Origin: CBDBGD01 sp965205235
GTDB lineage: Bacteria > Chloroflexota > Dehalococcoidia > Lucifugimonadales > UBA1127
Assembly (NCBI GenBank): GCA_965205235.1
Contig: CBDBGD010000001.1
Location: 62,001-126,000 of the forward strand
Reading direction: 5' to 3'
DNA: 64,000 nt
Below the pieces are notes generated by a model. The model made no database searches. It was not told where the DNA came from and was given only the letters and a program-made list of their open reading frames with translations. Shown in pieces: positions 1 to 9,027 of the stretch. A program made the translations under genes and the position numbers. Each line of letters begins with the position of its first letter. The stretch's first letter is position 1.

Positions 1-1
1 G

Positions 2-250
2 TGCCACCTCCGCGGCGCGCAGGAGGTCCTGCGCAGCGTCCAGGACGCCCTGGGCCTCACCCACGAGGGCGATACCCCGGACGGTCACGCCACCCTCAAG
101 TACAACACCTGCCTTGGGGCCTGCGCCCAAGCGCCGGTGATCATGGTCGACCACCAGTTGGTGGGGCGCGTTGGGCCGGAGCAGGCGCAAGGCCTGGTGC
201 GAGGACTGGATTCCCCCAACGGCACTGCTCAGGAGACCGACGGTGACTGA
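2..250 (+). CDS. nuoE: NADH dehydrogenase subunit E (3' end, partial)
   Basis: This is the C-terminal 82 codons of the thioredoxin-like [2Fe-2S] subunit that passes electrons on from the FMN subunit. The visible part opens with CHLRGAQEVL, which fits the second cysteine of the first ligand pair, and contains NTCLGACAQAP, the second pair (CxxxC). The start lies left of the window. The stop overlaps the next gene by 8 bases, so translation is probably coupled. A gamma subunit of a soluble NAD-dependent dehydrogenase (FdsG/HndA type) has the same fold and cannot be excluded from this fragment. Confidence 0.85.
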   Translation, partial: CHLRGAQEVLRSVQDALGLTHEGDTPDGHATLKYNTCLGACAQAPVIMVDHQLVGRVGPEQAQGLVRGLDSPNGTAQETDGD

Positions 251-1994
251 GACCTTCGCTGCGCTGGAGCAGCAGGCCCAGGCGACGTGGAGCGCTCTGG
301 AGAGCCGAACGCGCGTCCGCGTTGGTACGGACCTCAACGGGCTGGCCGCCGGCGCCGGCCAGGTCCTCGACGCGCTCCGGCGTGAGATCGAGCGTCGCGG
401 CCTCGACGTCGCAGTCCACGCCGTCGGCTCCCTCGGCCTGTGCTACGCCGAACCCCTGGTCGACATCCAGAAGCCCGGCGGAGCGCGCGTGTTCTATCGC
501 AACGTGACGCCGGAGATGGTCCCGCAGCTAGTCGAGGACTGCATCGTCGGCGATGACGTGCGACCGGACCTCGCCCTCGGCGCCCTCGGTGACGACCCTC
601 CGCCCGACGTGACACCGCTCGAAGATCTCGACGCGTGGCGCTACCAGGTCCGCATCGCCACTCGCAACTGCGGCACGATCGACCCCGGCGAGGTGTCCCA
701 CTACATCGCCAACGGTGGCTATGCTGCCTTGGCAAAAGCCCTGGCCGAGATGACCCCTCAGCAGGTGCTGGACGAGGTCTCCAAGGCGGGCCTCCGCGGC
801 AGGGGCGGCGCAGCCTTTCCCACCGCCGTCAAGTGGGGCTTCCTGGTGCGCACTCCGGGCGACGTCAAGTACATCCTGGTCAACTGTGAGGAGGGCGACC
901 CCGGCGCCTTCAACGACAAAGGCATCCTGGAGAGCGACCCACACACTCTCATCGAAGGGGCGGTCCTGGCCGGTTACACCACCGGAGCGACCTTCGGCTA
1001 CGTCTTCATCCGACACGGCCACAACGGCCCCATCGAGCGCACCCAGCGAGCCATCGAGCAGGCGCGCGAGGTCGGTCTGCTCGGCGAGAACATCCTGGGC
1101 TCCGACTTCTCCTTCGACATGGAGGTCTCCCTGGTCGGCGAGTCCTACGTCTCCGGCGAGGAGACGGCCCTCATGGAGGCCATCGAGGGCAAGCGTGCCA
1201 TGCCCCGGTTCCGCCCGCCGTTCCCGGCGCAGTTCGGCGTCTGGGGCAAGCCCAGCAACATCAACAACGTCAAGACCCTCTCCTACGTCCCGGAGATCGT
1301 GCGCAGGGGCGGCGAGTGGTTCGCGGGCATCGGCCACGGCCGTAGCACCGGCACGGCCATCCTCTGCCTCAGCGGCGAGGTCGTCCGCCCCGGCATGTAC
1401 GAGGTGCCCTTCGGGCTGACGCTGGGGCAGGTGATCCGGGACATCGCAGGCGGCGTCCTCGACGGCCGCAGCGTGAAGCTGCTGCAGACCGGCGGCCCGC
1501 TCGGCGGCGTCCTGGGCCCGGCCAGCATGGACATCGTCCTCGACTTCGAGGCGATGGCCCAGGCCGGCGCCATCCTCGGCTCCGGCGGCATCATCGTCGG
1601 CAGCGAGGACGTGTGCGCAGTCGACCTCGTCCGCAACCTGGTGGCCTTCTGCCAGTTCGAGTCCTGCGGCAAGTGCTTCCCCTGCCGACTTGGCATGACT
1701 CACCTCGTCGAGGTCCTCGATCGCATCGCCGAAGGCCAGGGACGCCCCGGCGACCAGCAGCTCATGGAGTCCATGGGCCGCTCGATGGCCATGGGTTCCC
1801 TCTGCGGCCACGGCCAGCTCGGCTTCAACCCCGTCAGCTCGGCCTTCCGCTACTTCGCGGAAGACTTCCGCGTGCACATCGACGAGCAACGGTGCCCCGC
1901 GCGCCGCTGCGAGACCTTCTTCTTCAAACCCACCCGGACCCGGCCCATGGCAACAGGGGGATGGTATGCCCAACGAGATTACGCTCACCATTGA
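243..1994 (+). CDS. nuoF: NADH-binding FMN/4Fe-4S subunit F
   Basis: The 583-residue flavoprotein subunit oxidises NADH through FMN and feeds iron-sulfur clusters. From about residue 185 it has the NADH/FMN signature GRGGAAFPTAVKWGF, then NCEEGDPGAFNDKG and GEETALMEAIEGKR, a SLBB-like stretch, and the 4Fe-4S motif ESCGKCFPC near residue 475. The first 110 residues form a second thioredoxin-like domain, as in HndC/FdsB-type subunits, but only one of its four usual cluster cysteines (SLGLC) is left. GTG at 243 is chosen because it follows GGAG and matches the domain start; an upstream ATG at 171 would run through nuoE. The end overlaps nuoG by 29 bases. Confidence 0.92.
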   Translation: MTETFAALEQQAQATWSALESRTRVRVGTDLNGLAAGAGQVLDALRREIERRGLDVAVHAVGSLGLCYAEPLVDIQKPGGARVFYRNVTPEMVPQLVEDCIVGDDVRPDLALGALGDDPPPDVTPLEDLDAWRYQVRIATRNCGTIDPGEVSHYIANGGYAALAKALAEMTPQQVLDEVSKAGLRGRGGAAFPTAVKWGFLVRTPGDVKYILVNCEEGDPGAFNDKGILESDPHTLIEGAVLAGYTTGATFGYVFIRHGHNGPIERTQRAIEQAREVGLLGENILGSDFSFDMEVSLVGESYVSGEETALMEAIEGKRAMPRFRPPFPAQFGVWGKPSNINNVKTLSYVPEIVRRGGEWFAGIGHGRSTGTAILCLSGEVVRPGMYEVPFGLTLGQVIRDIAGGVLDGRSVKLLQTGGPLGGVLGPASMDIVLDFEAMAQAGAILGSGGIIVGSEDVCAVDLVRNLVAFCQFESCGKCFPCRLGMTHLVEVLDRIAEGQGRPGDQQLMESMGRSMAMGSLCGHGQLGFNPVSSAFRYFAEDFRVHIDEQRCPARRCETFFFKPTRTRPMATGGWYAQRDYAHH

Positions 1995-4713
1995 CGGGGT
2001 GACCGTCACGGCCAAGCCGGGCCAGACGGTCATCCAAGCCGCCATGGACGCGGGGATATACGTCCCCTACCTCTGCTACTGGCCCGGCATGAAGCCCTAC
2101 GGCGCGTGCCGCATGTGCGTCGTCGAGGTCGAGGGCCAGCGCGGCACCCCCGCCTCCTGCACCCTGCCCGCAGCCCCCGGCATGGTCGTGAAGAGCACGA
2201 CGCCGCAGGTCAACGAGCTGCGCCAGGGCATCCTGGAACTGCTGCTCTCGGAGCACCCGCACGGCTGCCTCACCTGCCACCGCATCGAGCTCTGCGGGCC
2301 CCAGGACATCTGCCTGCGCCACGTTCGCGTCACCGACCGATGCGTCGTCTGCCCCAAGAACGAGCGCTGCGAGCTCAAGGACACCGTCCGCTACGTCAAC
2401 ATGAACCTGGAGACGCCCCTGGCCTACAACTACCGCAACCTCCCCGTTGAGACGAGCGACCCCTTCTACGACCGCGACTACAACCTCTGCATCGTCTGCG
2501 CCCGCTGCGTCCGCGTCTGTGAGGAGATCCGCGCCGACGACGCCATCGGCATGGTCGACCGCTCCGGTACGGCCCTCGTCGGCACCTCGCGCGGTACGTC
2601 GCTCCTCGAGTCCGGCTGCGAGTTCTGCGGCGCCTGCGTCGACGTCTGTCCCGTGGGCGCCCTCGTCGAGCGGCGCTACAAGTGGGAGAAGGCGGTCAAG
2701 ACCGTCACCTCCACCTGCACCCACTGCCCCGTCGGCTGCCAGGTGAAGCTGGAGGTCGACGTCCGCGGCCGCGTCATCCGCTCCGTCGGCGACTGGTCCG
2801 CCCCCGCCAACCAGGGCCAGCTCTGCTTCAAGGGCAAGTTCGGGATGGACTTCGTCAACCACCGGGAGCGCCTCACTACCCCCCTCGTGCGACGTCACGG
2901 CGTCCTGGAAGAGGCAACGTGGGCCGAGGCGCTCGACCTCCTCGCCGCTCGCCTCCCCGACTACCGAGGCGGGGCGTACGCCATGCTCGTCAGCCCCCGC
3001 ACGACGAACGAGGACGCCTACCTCGCGCAGCGGTTCGCCCGCACGGTCATGGACACCAACAACGTCGATGTCGCCTCCAACGCCCGTCCTGAGATGCTCC
3101 TCTCCCTCCGCGACACCCTCGGTACGATGGCGGCGACCGGCACGGTCCAGGACCTCGAACAGGCCCGCTCCGTCCTCGTCGTCAACAGCAACACCACGGA
3201 GGACCACAATGTCGCGGCCGTGCCCCTGAAGAAGGCGGCCAAGGCGGGCACGCTGAGGCTCGTCGTCGTCGACGCCCGCGAGGTCGAGCTCACCCGCTAC
3301 GCCGACGTCTGGCTCCGCCCCTACCCCGGCGCCGAGGCCACCCTCGTCGCTGGTCTCCTTCGCGTCATCGTCGACGAGGGGCTGCACGACGCCGACTTCA
3401 TCGCGTCGCAGACCGAGGGCTGGGACGACCTGGTCCGGTCGCTGCAGGCCTTCCCGCTGTCGGTCGTCGAAGAGACGACCGGTGTCCCTGCCGAGCAGGT
3501 GCAGCAGGCCGCACGGCTCCTGGCCTCCAACCGTCCCGGCGGTATCATGTACGCCCTCGACAACGTCCCCGCCGACCAGCGCACGAGCCTGCTGCAGGGC
3601 CTGATCGACCTCGCCCTGGCCACCGGCAACCTCGGCGCTCCCGGCGCCGGCCTCTTCCCCCTCCTGTCCGGCACCAACGAGCAGGGCGCGTGGGACGTTG
3701 GCTGCGTCCCCGGCTTCCTTCCAGGCCACCTCCCCGTCGGCGACGTCGACGGCCGCGCCCTGTTCGAGGGCGCGTGGACCAACGATTTGCCGCAGACCCC
3801 CGGCGTCGGCGTGAACGACCTCTTCCAGGCAATCCTCGACGGTCGCGTGAAGGCCGTCCAGGTCGTTGGCGACAGCCCCGCCGTTGACGAGGCAGCCCTC
3901 CACGCGCTGTCGAAAGCCGAGCTTCTGGTCGTCCACGACCTCTTCCTGAGCGACGCGGCACTGCACGCCGACCTCGTGCTGCCCCTCGTGGCCTTCGCCG
4001 AGCAGGAGGGGACCTACACCAGCCTCGACCGCCGGGTGCAGCTCCTCCGACGAGCGGTGCTCCCCAAGGGCGAGTCACAGTCGCTGACCTGGGTCCTGCG
4101 CGAGGTGACCGAGCGTATGGGCGCGTGGGGCTTCTCCTTCGAGCACGCATCCGAGGTCTTCGACCAGGTCGCAGCGCTGGTGCCCTCCTACGGCGGCATC
4201 AGCCACCAGCGCCTCGACGGCCTCGCCGGCGGCCTCCAGTGGCCCTGCCCGACGTCCGACCACCCCGGCACTCCCCACCTCCACGCCGCCGACAGCGACT
4301 ACGTGCAGAAGATGCGGTTCGCGCCTCTCCACGCCCAGCAGCGCCCTACTCCTCCTCGAGAGTTCCCCCTCCTCTACGCGCCGGGGCGCGTCCTGGCCCA
4401 GCCCGACGAGGACGTGGCGGTCGTCCAGGTCAACGGCCACAACGAGCTGAAGCGCGAGCAGGTGGTCGAGCTCAGCGCCGCCGACGCCCAGGCCTTCGGC
4501 GTCTCCGACGGCGATTTGCTCGATGTCGTGACGCCGCTGAGCCGCGTCCGCGGCCGGGCGCGCGTCAACGGCATGCTTCCCGGTGTCGTCGCTACCACGA
4601 CCCTCTTCGGCGAACTCGCCACGGACCTCCAGAACAGCGATGCGCCCGACCCCGCCCTCCGCGTCCCCGGCCTCGACGTCATGCCCGCACGCCTGGAGAA
4701 AGCCTCCGGCTAG
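1966..4713 (+). CDS. nuoG: NADH dehydrogenase subunit G / FDH-alpha-like protein
   Basis: A 915-residue iron-sulfur and molybdopterin-fold protein. In order: a [2Fe-2S] ferredoxin domain (cysteines from about residue 37), a His-Cys3 cluster motif (HPHGCLTCHRIELC), two 4Fe-4S motifs (CIVCARCVRVC, CEFCGACVDVC), the CTHCPVGC Fe4S4 motif opening the molybdopterin oxidoreductase domain, and a C-terminal molybdopterin-dinucleotide-binding-like barrel. The place where formate dehydrogenases carry the Mo-ligating Cys or Sec, near residue 370, reads NVDVASNARPEML with no Cys and no in-frame TGA. It is therefore more likely an electron-transfer subunit than an active formate dehydrogenase. No membrane Nuo subunits follow. 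Confidence 0.9.
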   Translation: MPNEITLTIDGVTVTAKPGQTVIQAAMDAGIYVPYLCYWPGMKPYGACRMCVVEVEGQRGTPASCTLPAAPGMVVKSTTPQVNELRQGILELLLSEHPHGCLTCHRIELCGPQDICLRHVRVTDRCVVCPKNERCELKDTVRYVNMNLETPLAYNYRNLPVETSDPFYDRDYNLCIVCARCVRVCEEIRADDAIGMVDRSGTALVGTSRGTSLLESGCEFCGACVDVCPVGALVERRYKWEKAVKTVTSTCTHCPVGCQVKLEVDVRGRVIRSVGDWSAPANQGQLCFKGKFGMDFVNHRERLTTPLVRRHGVLEEATWAEALDLLAARLPDYRGGAYAMLVSPRTTNEDAYLAQRFARTVMDTNNVDVASNARPEMLLSLRDTLGTMAATGTVQDLEQARSVLVVNSNTTEDHNVAAVPLKKAAKAGTLRLVVVDAREVELTRYADVWLRPYPGAEATLVAGLLRVIVDEGLHDADFIASQTEGWDDLVRSLQAFPLSVVEETTGVPAEQVQQAARLLASNRPGGIMYALDNVPADQRTSLLQGLIDLALATGNLGAPGAGLFPLLSGTNEQGAWDVGCVPGFLPGHLPVGDVDGRALFEGAWTNDLPQTPGVGVNDLFQAILDGRVKAVQVVGDSPAVDEAALHALSKAELLVVHDLFLSDAALHADLVLPLVAFAEQEGTYTSLDRRVQLLRRAVLPKGESQSLTWVLREVTERMGAWGFSFEHASEVFDQVAALVPSYGGISHQRLDGLAGGLQWPCPTSDHPGTPHLHAADSDYVQKMRFAPLHAQQRPTPPREFPLLYAPGRVLAQPDEDVAVVQVNGHNELKREQVVELSAADAQAFGVSDGDLLDVVTPLSRVRGRARVNGMLPGVVATTTLFGELATDLQNSDAPDPALRVPGLDVMPARLEKASG

Positions 4714-4955
4714 ACCCCACGTAGTCGTTCCTGCGTAGGCAGGAACCTCGTCCCGGCCTCTCCTGGGGGATAGGCCGACGCGCAGCGGCGGGTGAGGGCG
4801 CGGGGTCTGGGGGGCGCAGCCCCCCAAGGAACGTCCAAGGGCGGGCGGGTGGGCCCACCCAAGGTCGCACCGCAGGGACGCCCCCGCCTTGTCTCCCCCA
4901 CGCACAGCGGGTACAATACCCACAGCACGATTACGAAATCCATCACGGGGCCGAC
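4714..4955 (+). other. Intergenic region with three hairpins
   Basis: No gene is seen here. Three perfect inverted repeats stand out: 4727-4746 (8-bp stem, 4-base loop), 4808-4826 (8-bp stem, 3-base loop) and the palindrome 4847-4860. None is followed by a T-run, so they are not classical rho-independent terminators, although the first two could end or protect the nuo transcript. The right end carries the rplS promoter. Confidence 0.6.
4889..4917 (+). promoter_or_regulatory. Promoter for rplS-priA
   Basis: A TTGTCT -35 and TACAAT -10 are separated by exactly 17 bases. Transcription would begin near 4924, about 32 bases before the rplS ATG. Confidence 0.6.
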
Positions 4956-5378
4956 ATGGACGCACACGCGCTTTCGACGATCAAGCCCAACCCCAACATG
5001 CCCGAGTTCCGGCCCGGCGACACCGTGCGGGTGGGCTTCCGTATCCGGGAGGGCACCCGTGAGCGTGTCCAGAACTTCCAGGGCGTCGTCATCAGGAAGA
5101 CCGGCGGGACCAGTCCCGTCGCCGCCTTCACCGTGCGTGCCATCTTCCGAGGCTTCGGCGTGGAGCGCATCTTCCCCCTCCACTCGCCGCGCATCGACTC
5201 CGTCGAGGTTCTACGAGGCGGCAAGGTGAGGCGCGCCCGCCTCTACTACCTCCGTGAGCGTTTCGGTCGCGCCGCCCGCATCAAGGAGCGCCCGTTGCGC
5301 CGGCCCGCCGCCAAGGCTCCCGCGCCCAAGCCTGCGCCGGCACCGGTCGAAGAGGAAGAGGCCGCGGACGCCTCCTAG
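4956..5378 (+). CDS. rplS: 50S ribosomal protein L19
   Basis: The 140-residue L19 protein sits at the 30S-50S interface. Residues 15-110 hold the typical core: FRPGDTVRVGFRIREG, RVQNFQGVVI and GVERIFPLHSPRIDSVEVLR, then RARLYYLRER. The last 30 residues are an Ala/Pro/Lys tail ending in glutamates, longer than the usual 115-residue protein and probably disordered. It has its own promoter, and priA follows after 31 bases. trmD and rimM, which often precede rplS, are absent. Confidence 0.95.
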   Translation: MDAHALSTIKPNPNMPEFRPGDTVRVGFRIREGTRERVQNFQGVVIRKTGGTSPVAAFTVRAIFRGFGVERIFPLHSPRIDSVEVLRGGKVRRARLYYLRERFGRAARIKERPLRRPAAKAPAPKPAPAPVEEEEAADAS

Positions 5379-5409
5379 CCCCCGGGCCGCGACGGCCGGA
5401 GGCGCCATA

Positions 5410-8262
5410 TTGGGATCAATGATGGCCGCCAGGTACGCCGAGGTGGCGGTCGACGCTTCCCTCCCCCCAGACCGCACGCTCACCTACGCTATCCCGCCCG
5501 GCATATCCGTGGCCCCCGGCCATGTCGTGTGGGCGCCCCTGCAGTCCCGCCGCGTCTCCGGCGTCGTCTTCGCTCTCTCCGACCACACCGAGGTCGGCGG
5601 CGTCCGGCCCCTGGGCGGCCTGCAGGACCCCTCGTTCGCACTTGCGCCGGCGCAGCTCGAGCTGGCGCGCTGGTTGAGCCGCGAGACTCTCTGCTCGCTG
5701 TACGAGGCCGCTGCCCTGATGCTCCCCTGGGACTTCCGGCGGCGCCTGCTCTCCCTGCTCTGGACCACCGAGAAGGTCGAAGGGGAAGATCCCTCACAGC
5801 GCGGCGACGAGGAGCGGCGGATGCTCGCAGCGCTTCAACGTACAACGCCCACGGACGAGCGACGCGTCGTCCGCACCTCCGCCTCTCGAACGGCGCTGCG
5901 ACGGCTGCTGCGAGAGGGTCTGGTCTTGCAGGAGTGGCGGTGGGATCCCCCACGGGCGACACCGCAGTACCGGGAGACGCTGCATCTGGCTGTGCCAGCG
6001 GAAGAGGTCCAGCAACACGCTGTCGAGCTTCTTGACAGGCTCCATCGCCTCAAGACTTTGCTGCAAATCCTGGAGGACACTCCCTTTGTCGACCTCACAA
6101 CGGCCCGCAAGGAGTTCGGCTCGTCCGCGGTGACAACGTTGCAGCGGCAGGACCTTGTGGCCATCGACCGCCCCTGTCTCCGCCTGGCAGTATCGGTAGA
6201 AGAGGCGCGTCAACACGCGGCAACCCTTCCTGACAGGTCACATCGTCTGAAAGCCTTGCTCCGAAGCCTGGCAGCAACCCCCTCCATGGACCTGACAGCC
6301 TCCCGAAAGGAGTTCGGTTCGTCGGCGGCGGCGACGCTGCAACGGCGGAATCTCGTGACCGTCGATCACGGCCGCCGCCTCCGTCTGGCTGCATCTGTCA
6401 AGGAGGCGCGGCAATACACGGCTGGTTTACCCGACACAGCCGATCGAGCACGGGCCCTGCTGGAGTACCTCGCGGACACGCCGTCGGTCGACATAACGGC
6501 GGCTCGGAAGGAGTTCGGAGCGTCCGTCGTCAAGAGGCTCGTGGAGCGCGGCCTCGTGACCGTTGAGCAGCACCGCCGCCTCCGTGACCCACTGGCGGCG
6601 CACACGACGCGTCGCCAGGCGCCACTGCAGCCGACGCCCGACCAGTCGAGCGCTATCGACGCCATCGCGTCGTCGGTGCAGCGCGCCGACGGCGGCACGT
6701 TCCTCCTCCTGGGCGTCACCGGCAGCGGCAAGACAGAGGTCTACCTGCAGGCGCTGGCCCGCTGCATCTCCCAGGGCCGCCGCGGCCTCTACCTCGTCCC
6801 CGAAATCGCCCTGACGCCGCAGCTAACGGCGCGCCTGCTTGCACGCTTCCCCGGCCGGGTGGGCCTCCTCCACAGCGGGCTGTCCGACGGCCAGCAGTAC
6901 GATGCGTGGTGGCGCATCCACCGCGGCGACTTCGACGTCGTCCTGGGGTCTCGCAGCGCGATATTCGCCCCCGTGCCGGACATCGGCCTCGTCATCCTCG
7001 ACGAGGAGCATGAGTGGACGTACAAGCAGCAGGACCTCGCCCCCCGCTACCACGCGCGGGACGTGGCCCTCAAGCTCGCCGAGCTCACCGGCGCGACCGT
7101 CGTGCTGGGCAGCGCCACGCCCGACCTCGTCTCGCACCATCACGCCCGGCAGGGGGTACATCGCCTGCTGGAGCTGCCTCAACGCCTCGCGCCGGGCGAC
7201 GACGGCCGACCCCGCACCGTCCCGCTGCCGAAGGCCCAAGTCGTCGACATGCGAAAGGAACTCAAGGCCGGCGTCCGCAGCATCTTCAGCCGCAGCCTCC
7301 ACGAGGCCCTCACCCGCACGCTGGAACGCGGCGAGCAGGCCATCCTCTTCCTCAACCGGCGGGGTGCGTCGGGCATCGTCCAGTGCCGCGACTGCGGCCA
7401 CGTCCTCCGCTGCCGGAGCTGCGACGCGCCCCTGACGTACCACGCCGTCGGCGAGCGCATGGTCTGCCATCACTGCGGGCGTCGCAGGCCGCAGGCGACG
7501 CGCTGTCCCGACTGCAGGGGTTCTCGCATCCGGCACCTGGGCATCGGCACGCAGCGCGTCGTCCAGGAGGTCGAGCAAACCTTCGGCGCGCGGGTGCTGC
7601 GCTGGGACCAGGACGCAGCCCGCGACCGTGCAGCCCACGAGGCGCTGATGGACAGCTTCGCACGCGGCGAGGCCGACGTCCTGGTGGGCACGCAGATGGT
7701 CGCCAAGGGCCTCGACCTACCCCGGGTCAGCCTCGTCGGCGCGATCCTGGCCGACCTCGGCCTGCACCTGCCTGACTTCCGCTCCGCCGAGCGCACCTTC
7801 CAGCTTCTCTGCCAGGTGGCCGGGCGCGCTGGGCGGCTCGGCGGGCCGGGACAGGCCGTCATCCAGACCTACTCGCCCGAGCACTACGCCGTGCGCCTCG
7901 CCGCCGCCCAGGACTACGGCGCATTCGCCGCCGCCGAGCTTGACTTCCGGCGCACGCACGCCTACCCGCCCTACAGCCGTCTCGCCCGCCTTCTCTTCCA
8001 GCACACCAACCCGGCGTACGCGCAGCGAGAGGCCGACGCCGTCGCGGCCCGCATCCGCGCCTACTGCGCTCGCGAGGGCCTCGGTGAGGTTGACGTCATC
8101 GGCCCCGCGCCGGCGTACCCCCCGCGACTGCGGGGCCGCTACCGGTGGCACCTCGTCGTGCGCGTCCCCGTCGGCGCCCCAGTCGACCTCCCCGCGCTGC
8201 TCGCCTCCCTCGGCCCGCTCCCCGGCTGGCGCCTAGACGTGGACCCTGTGAGTCTGGTCTAA
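5410..8262 (+). CDS. priA: Primosomal protein N', replication restart helicase
   Basis: PriA recognises stalled forks and reloads the replicative helicase. Visible parts are the N-terminal 3'-end-binding domain (DRTLTYAIPPG), Walker A GVTGSGKT near residue 435, the DEEH box (LVILDEEHEWTYKQ), an eight-cysteine zinc module near residues 658-707 (CRDCG, CRSCD, CHHCG, CPDCRG), and the C-terminal helicase half. The protein is about 950 residues, longer than the usual 730-830, because residues 190-390 are three tandem copies of a 66-67 residue unit. TTG at 5410 has GGAGG seven bases upstream; ATG at 5419 or 5422 is the alternative. Confidence 0.94.
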   Translation: MGSMMAARYAEVAVDASLPPDRTLTYAIPPGISVAPGHVVWAPLQSRRVSGVVFALSDHTEVGGVRPLGGLQDPSFALAPAQLELARWLSRETLCSLYEAAALMLPWDFRRRLLSLLWTTEKVEGEDPSQRGDEERRMLAALQRTTPTDERRVVRTSASRTALRRLLREGLVLQEWRWDPPRATPQYRETLHLAVPAEEVQQHAVELLDRLHRLKTLLQILEDTPFVDLTTARKEFGSSAVTTLQRQDLVAIDRPCLRLAVSVEEARQHAATLPDRSHRLKALLRSLAATPSMDLTASRKEFGSSAAATLQRRNLVTVDHGRRLRLAASVKEARQYTAGLPDTADRARALLEYLADTPSVDITAARKEFGASVVKRLVERGLVTVEQHRRLRDPLAAHTTRRQAPLQPTPDQSSAIDAIASSVQRADGGTFLLLGVTGSGKTEVYLQALARCISQGRRGLYLVPEIALTPQLTARLLARFPGRVGLLHSGLSDGQQYDAWWRIHRGDFDVVLGSRSAIFAPVPDIGLVILDEEHEWTYKQQDLAPRYHARDVALKLAELTGATVVLGSATPDLVSHHHARQGVHRLLELPQRLAPGDDGRPRTVPLPKAQVVDMRKELKAGVRSIFSRSLHEALTRTLERGEQAILFLNRRGASGIVQCRDCGHVLRCRSCDAPLTYHAVGERMVCHHCGRRRPQATRCPDCRGSRIRHLGIGTQRVVQEVEQTFGARVLRWDQDAARDRAAHEALMDSFARGEADVLVGTQMVAKGLDLPRVSLVGAILADLGLHLPDFRSAERTFQLLCQVAGRAGRLGGPGQAVIQTYSPEHYAVRLAAAQDYGAFAAAELDFRRTHAYPPYSRLARLLFQHTNPAYAQREADAVAARIRAYCAREGLGEVDVIGPAPAYPPRLRGRYRWHLVVRVPVGAPVDLPALLASLGPLPGWRLDVDPVSLV
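5986..6585 (+). repeat. Three tandem repeats inside priA
   Basis: Three in-frame units of 66, 67 and 67 codons begin at 5986, 6184 and 6385. Each starts LAxSxEEARQ, carries a conserved RKEFGSS/ARKEFGAS block and ends RRLR. The copies have diverged in DNA but not in frame. The unit looks like a small helical, winged-helix-like module, in the place where the PriA winged-helix domain is expected. Confidence 0.85.
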
Positions 8263-8300
8263 CGCCCTCGCAGACCGTCCAAGGCCCGCTCTCGCGCCCC

Positions 8301-8918
8301 TCACTCCCAGGTGGGGCGCACCATTGAGAAGCGGCTGTCGACCTCGACGAAATCGAGGTACCCCAGCCTGCCGATGGGCCTCAGCTTCAGCGAGTCTATG
8401 CGGCCGTCCGTCAGGACGCGCTCGTCGATGTGGACTCCGATCACCTGCCCGAACACGACCGTGTTCGGAGTGTCCGGGTCGTTCGTCAGCATCTCCACCG
8501 ACCGGGTGTATCTGCACTCCAGGTGCACCGGGCTCTCCGCCACGCGCGGGCATCGCACCAGCCTGCTTTCGGCCTTGGTCAGCCCGGCGTACTCGAACTC
8601 GTCGACCTCTCGAGGCGCGGGGACGGAGGAGGCGTTCATCCGCTCCCGCAGGTCCCACGTTGCGACGTTGACGACGAACTCCCCCGTCGTCTGCGCGTCC
8701 AGCACGGCGTCCTTGAGTCCGCCGAAGCCGTGGCTGCCCGTGGCGGCGAACATCACCTGCGGCGGGCTGTATGCGACGGCGTTGAAGAAGGAGTAGGGCG
8801 CGAGGTTGGGGACGCCCTCTGCGCTGAGCGTGGATATCCAGCCGATCGGCCTGGGCACGACGATGGCGTTCAGTGTGCTGTAGTGGCCGGTGGTGTCCGT
8901 GCCGATGCGGTGGAACAT
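8301..8918 (-). CDS. Flavin reductase-like FMN-binding protein
   Basis: A 205-residue protein of the flavin reductase-like split-barrel family, which binds FMN. The first 60 residues show the family pattern: PRPIGWISTLSAEGVPNLAPYSFFNAVAYSPP, read in two parts, then an FVVNVATWDLRERMNASS block and HLECRYTRSVE. ATG at 8918 is preceded by AGGAG at good spacing; a longer frame upstream has no family similarity. It is convergent with priA. The family includes reductases that supply reduced flavin to oxygenases and enzymes of unknown substrate, so the partner here is unknown. Confidence 0.85.
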   Translation of the reverse strand: MFHRIGTDTTGHYSTLNAIVVPRPIGWISTLSAEGVPNLAPYSFFNAVAYSPPQVMFAATGSHGFGGLKDAVLDAQTTGEFVVNVATWDLRERMNASSVPAPREVDEFEYAGLTKAESRLVRCPRVAESPVHLECRYTRSVEMLTNDPDTPNTVVFGQVIGVHIDERVLTDGRIDSLKLRPIGRLGYLDFVEVDSRFSMVRPTWE

Positions 8919-9027
8919 GGGGCGTCTCCTGTCGCGTGGTGGGCAGCAGGTAACGATACCATGAGAAGGGCGGTCTCCGTTGTGGTCGAGGGCGGGGGTG
9001 GGGATTCGTGGTTCCTGCGCAACCGAC

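Noticed and set aside
1924..3966. 680-codon minus-strand frame opposite nuoG
   Set aside because: The plus strand encodes all iron-sulfur motifs of NuoG; the antisense frame shows none.
1966..4713. Active NAD-dependent formate dehydrogenase
   Set aside because: No Cys or in-frame TGA is found at the Mo-ligand position, so the simpler call is a NuoG-like electron-transfer subunit.
4727..4860. Rho-independent terminator after nuoG
   Set aside because: The hairpins are stable but none is followed by a run of T residues.
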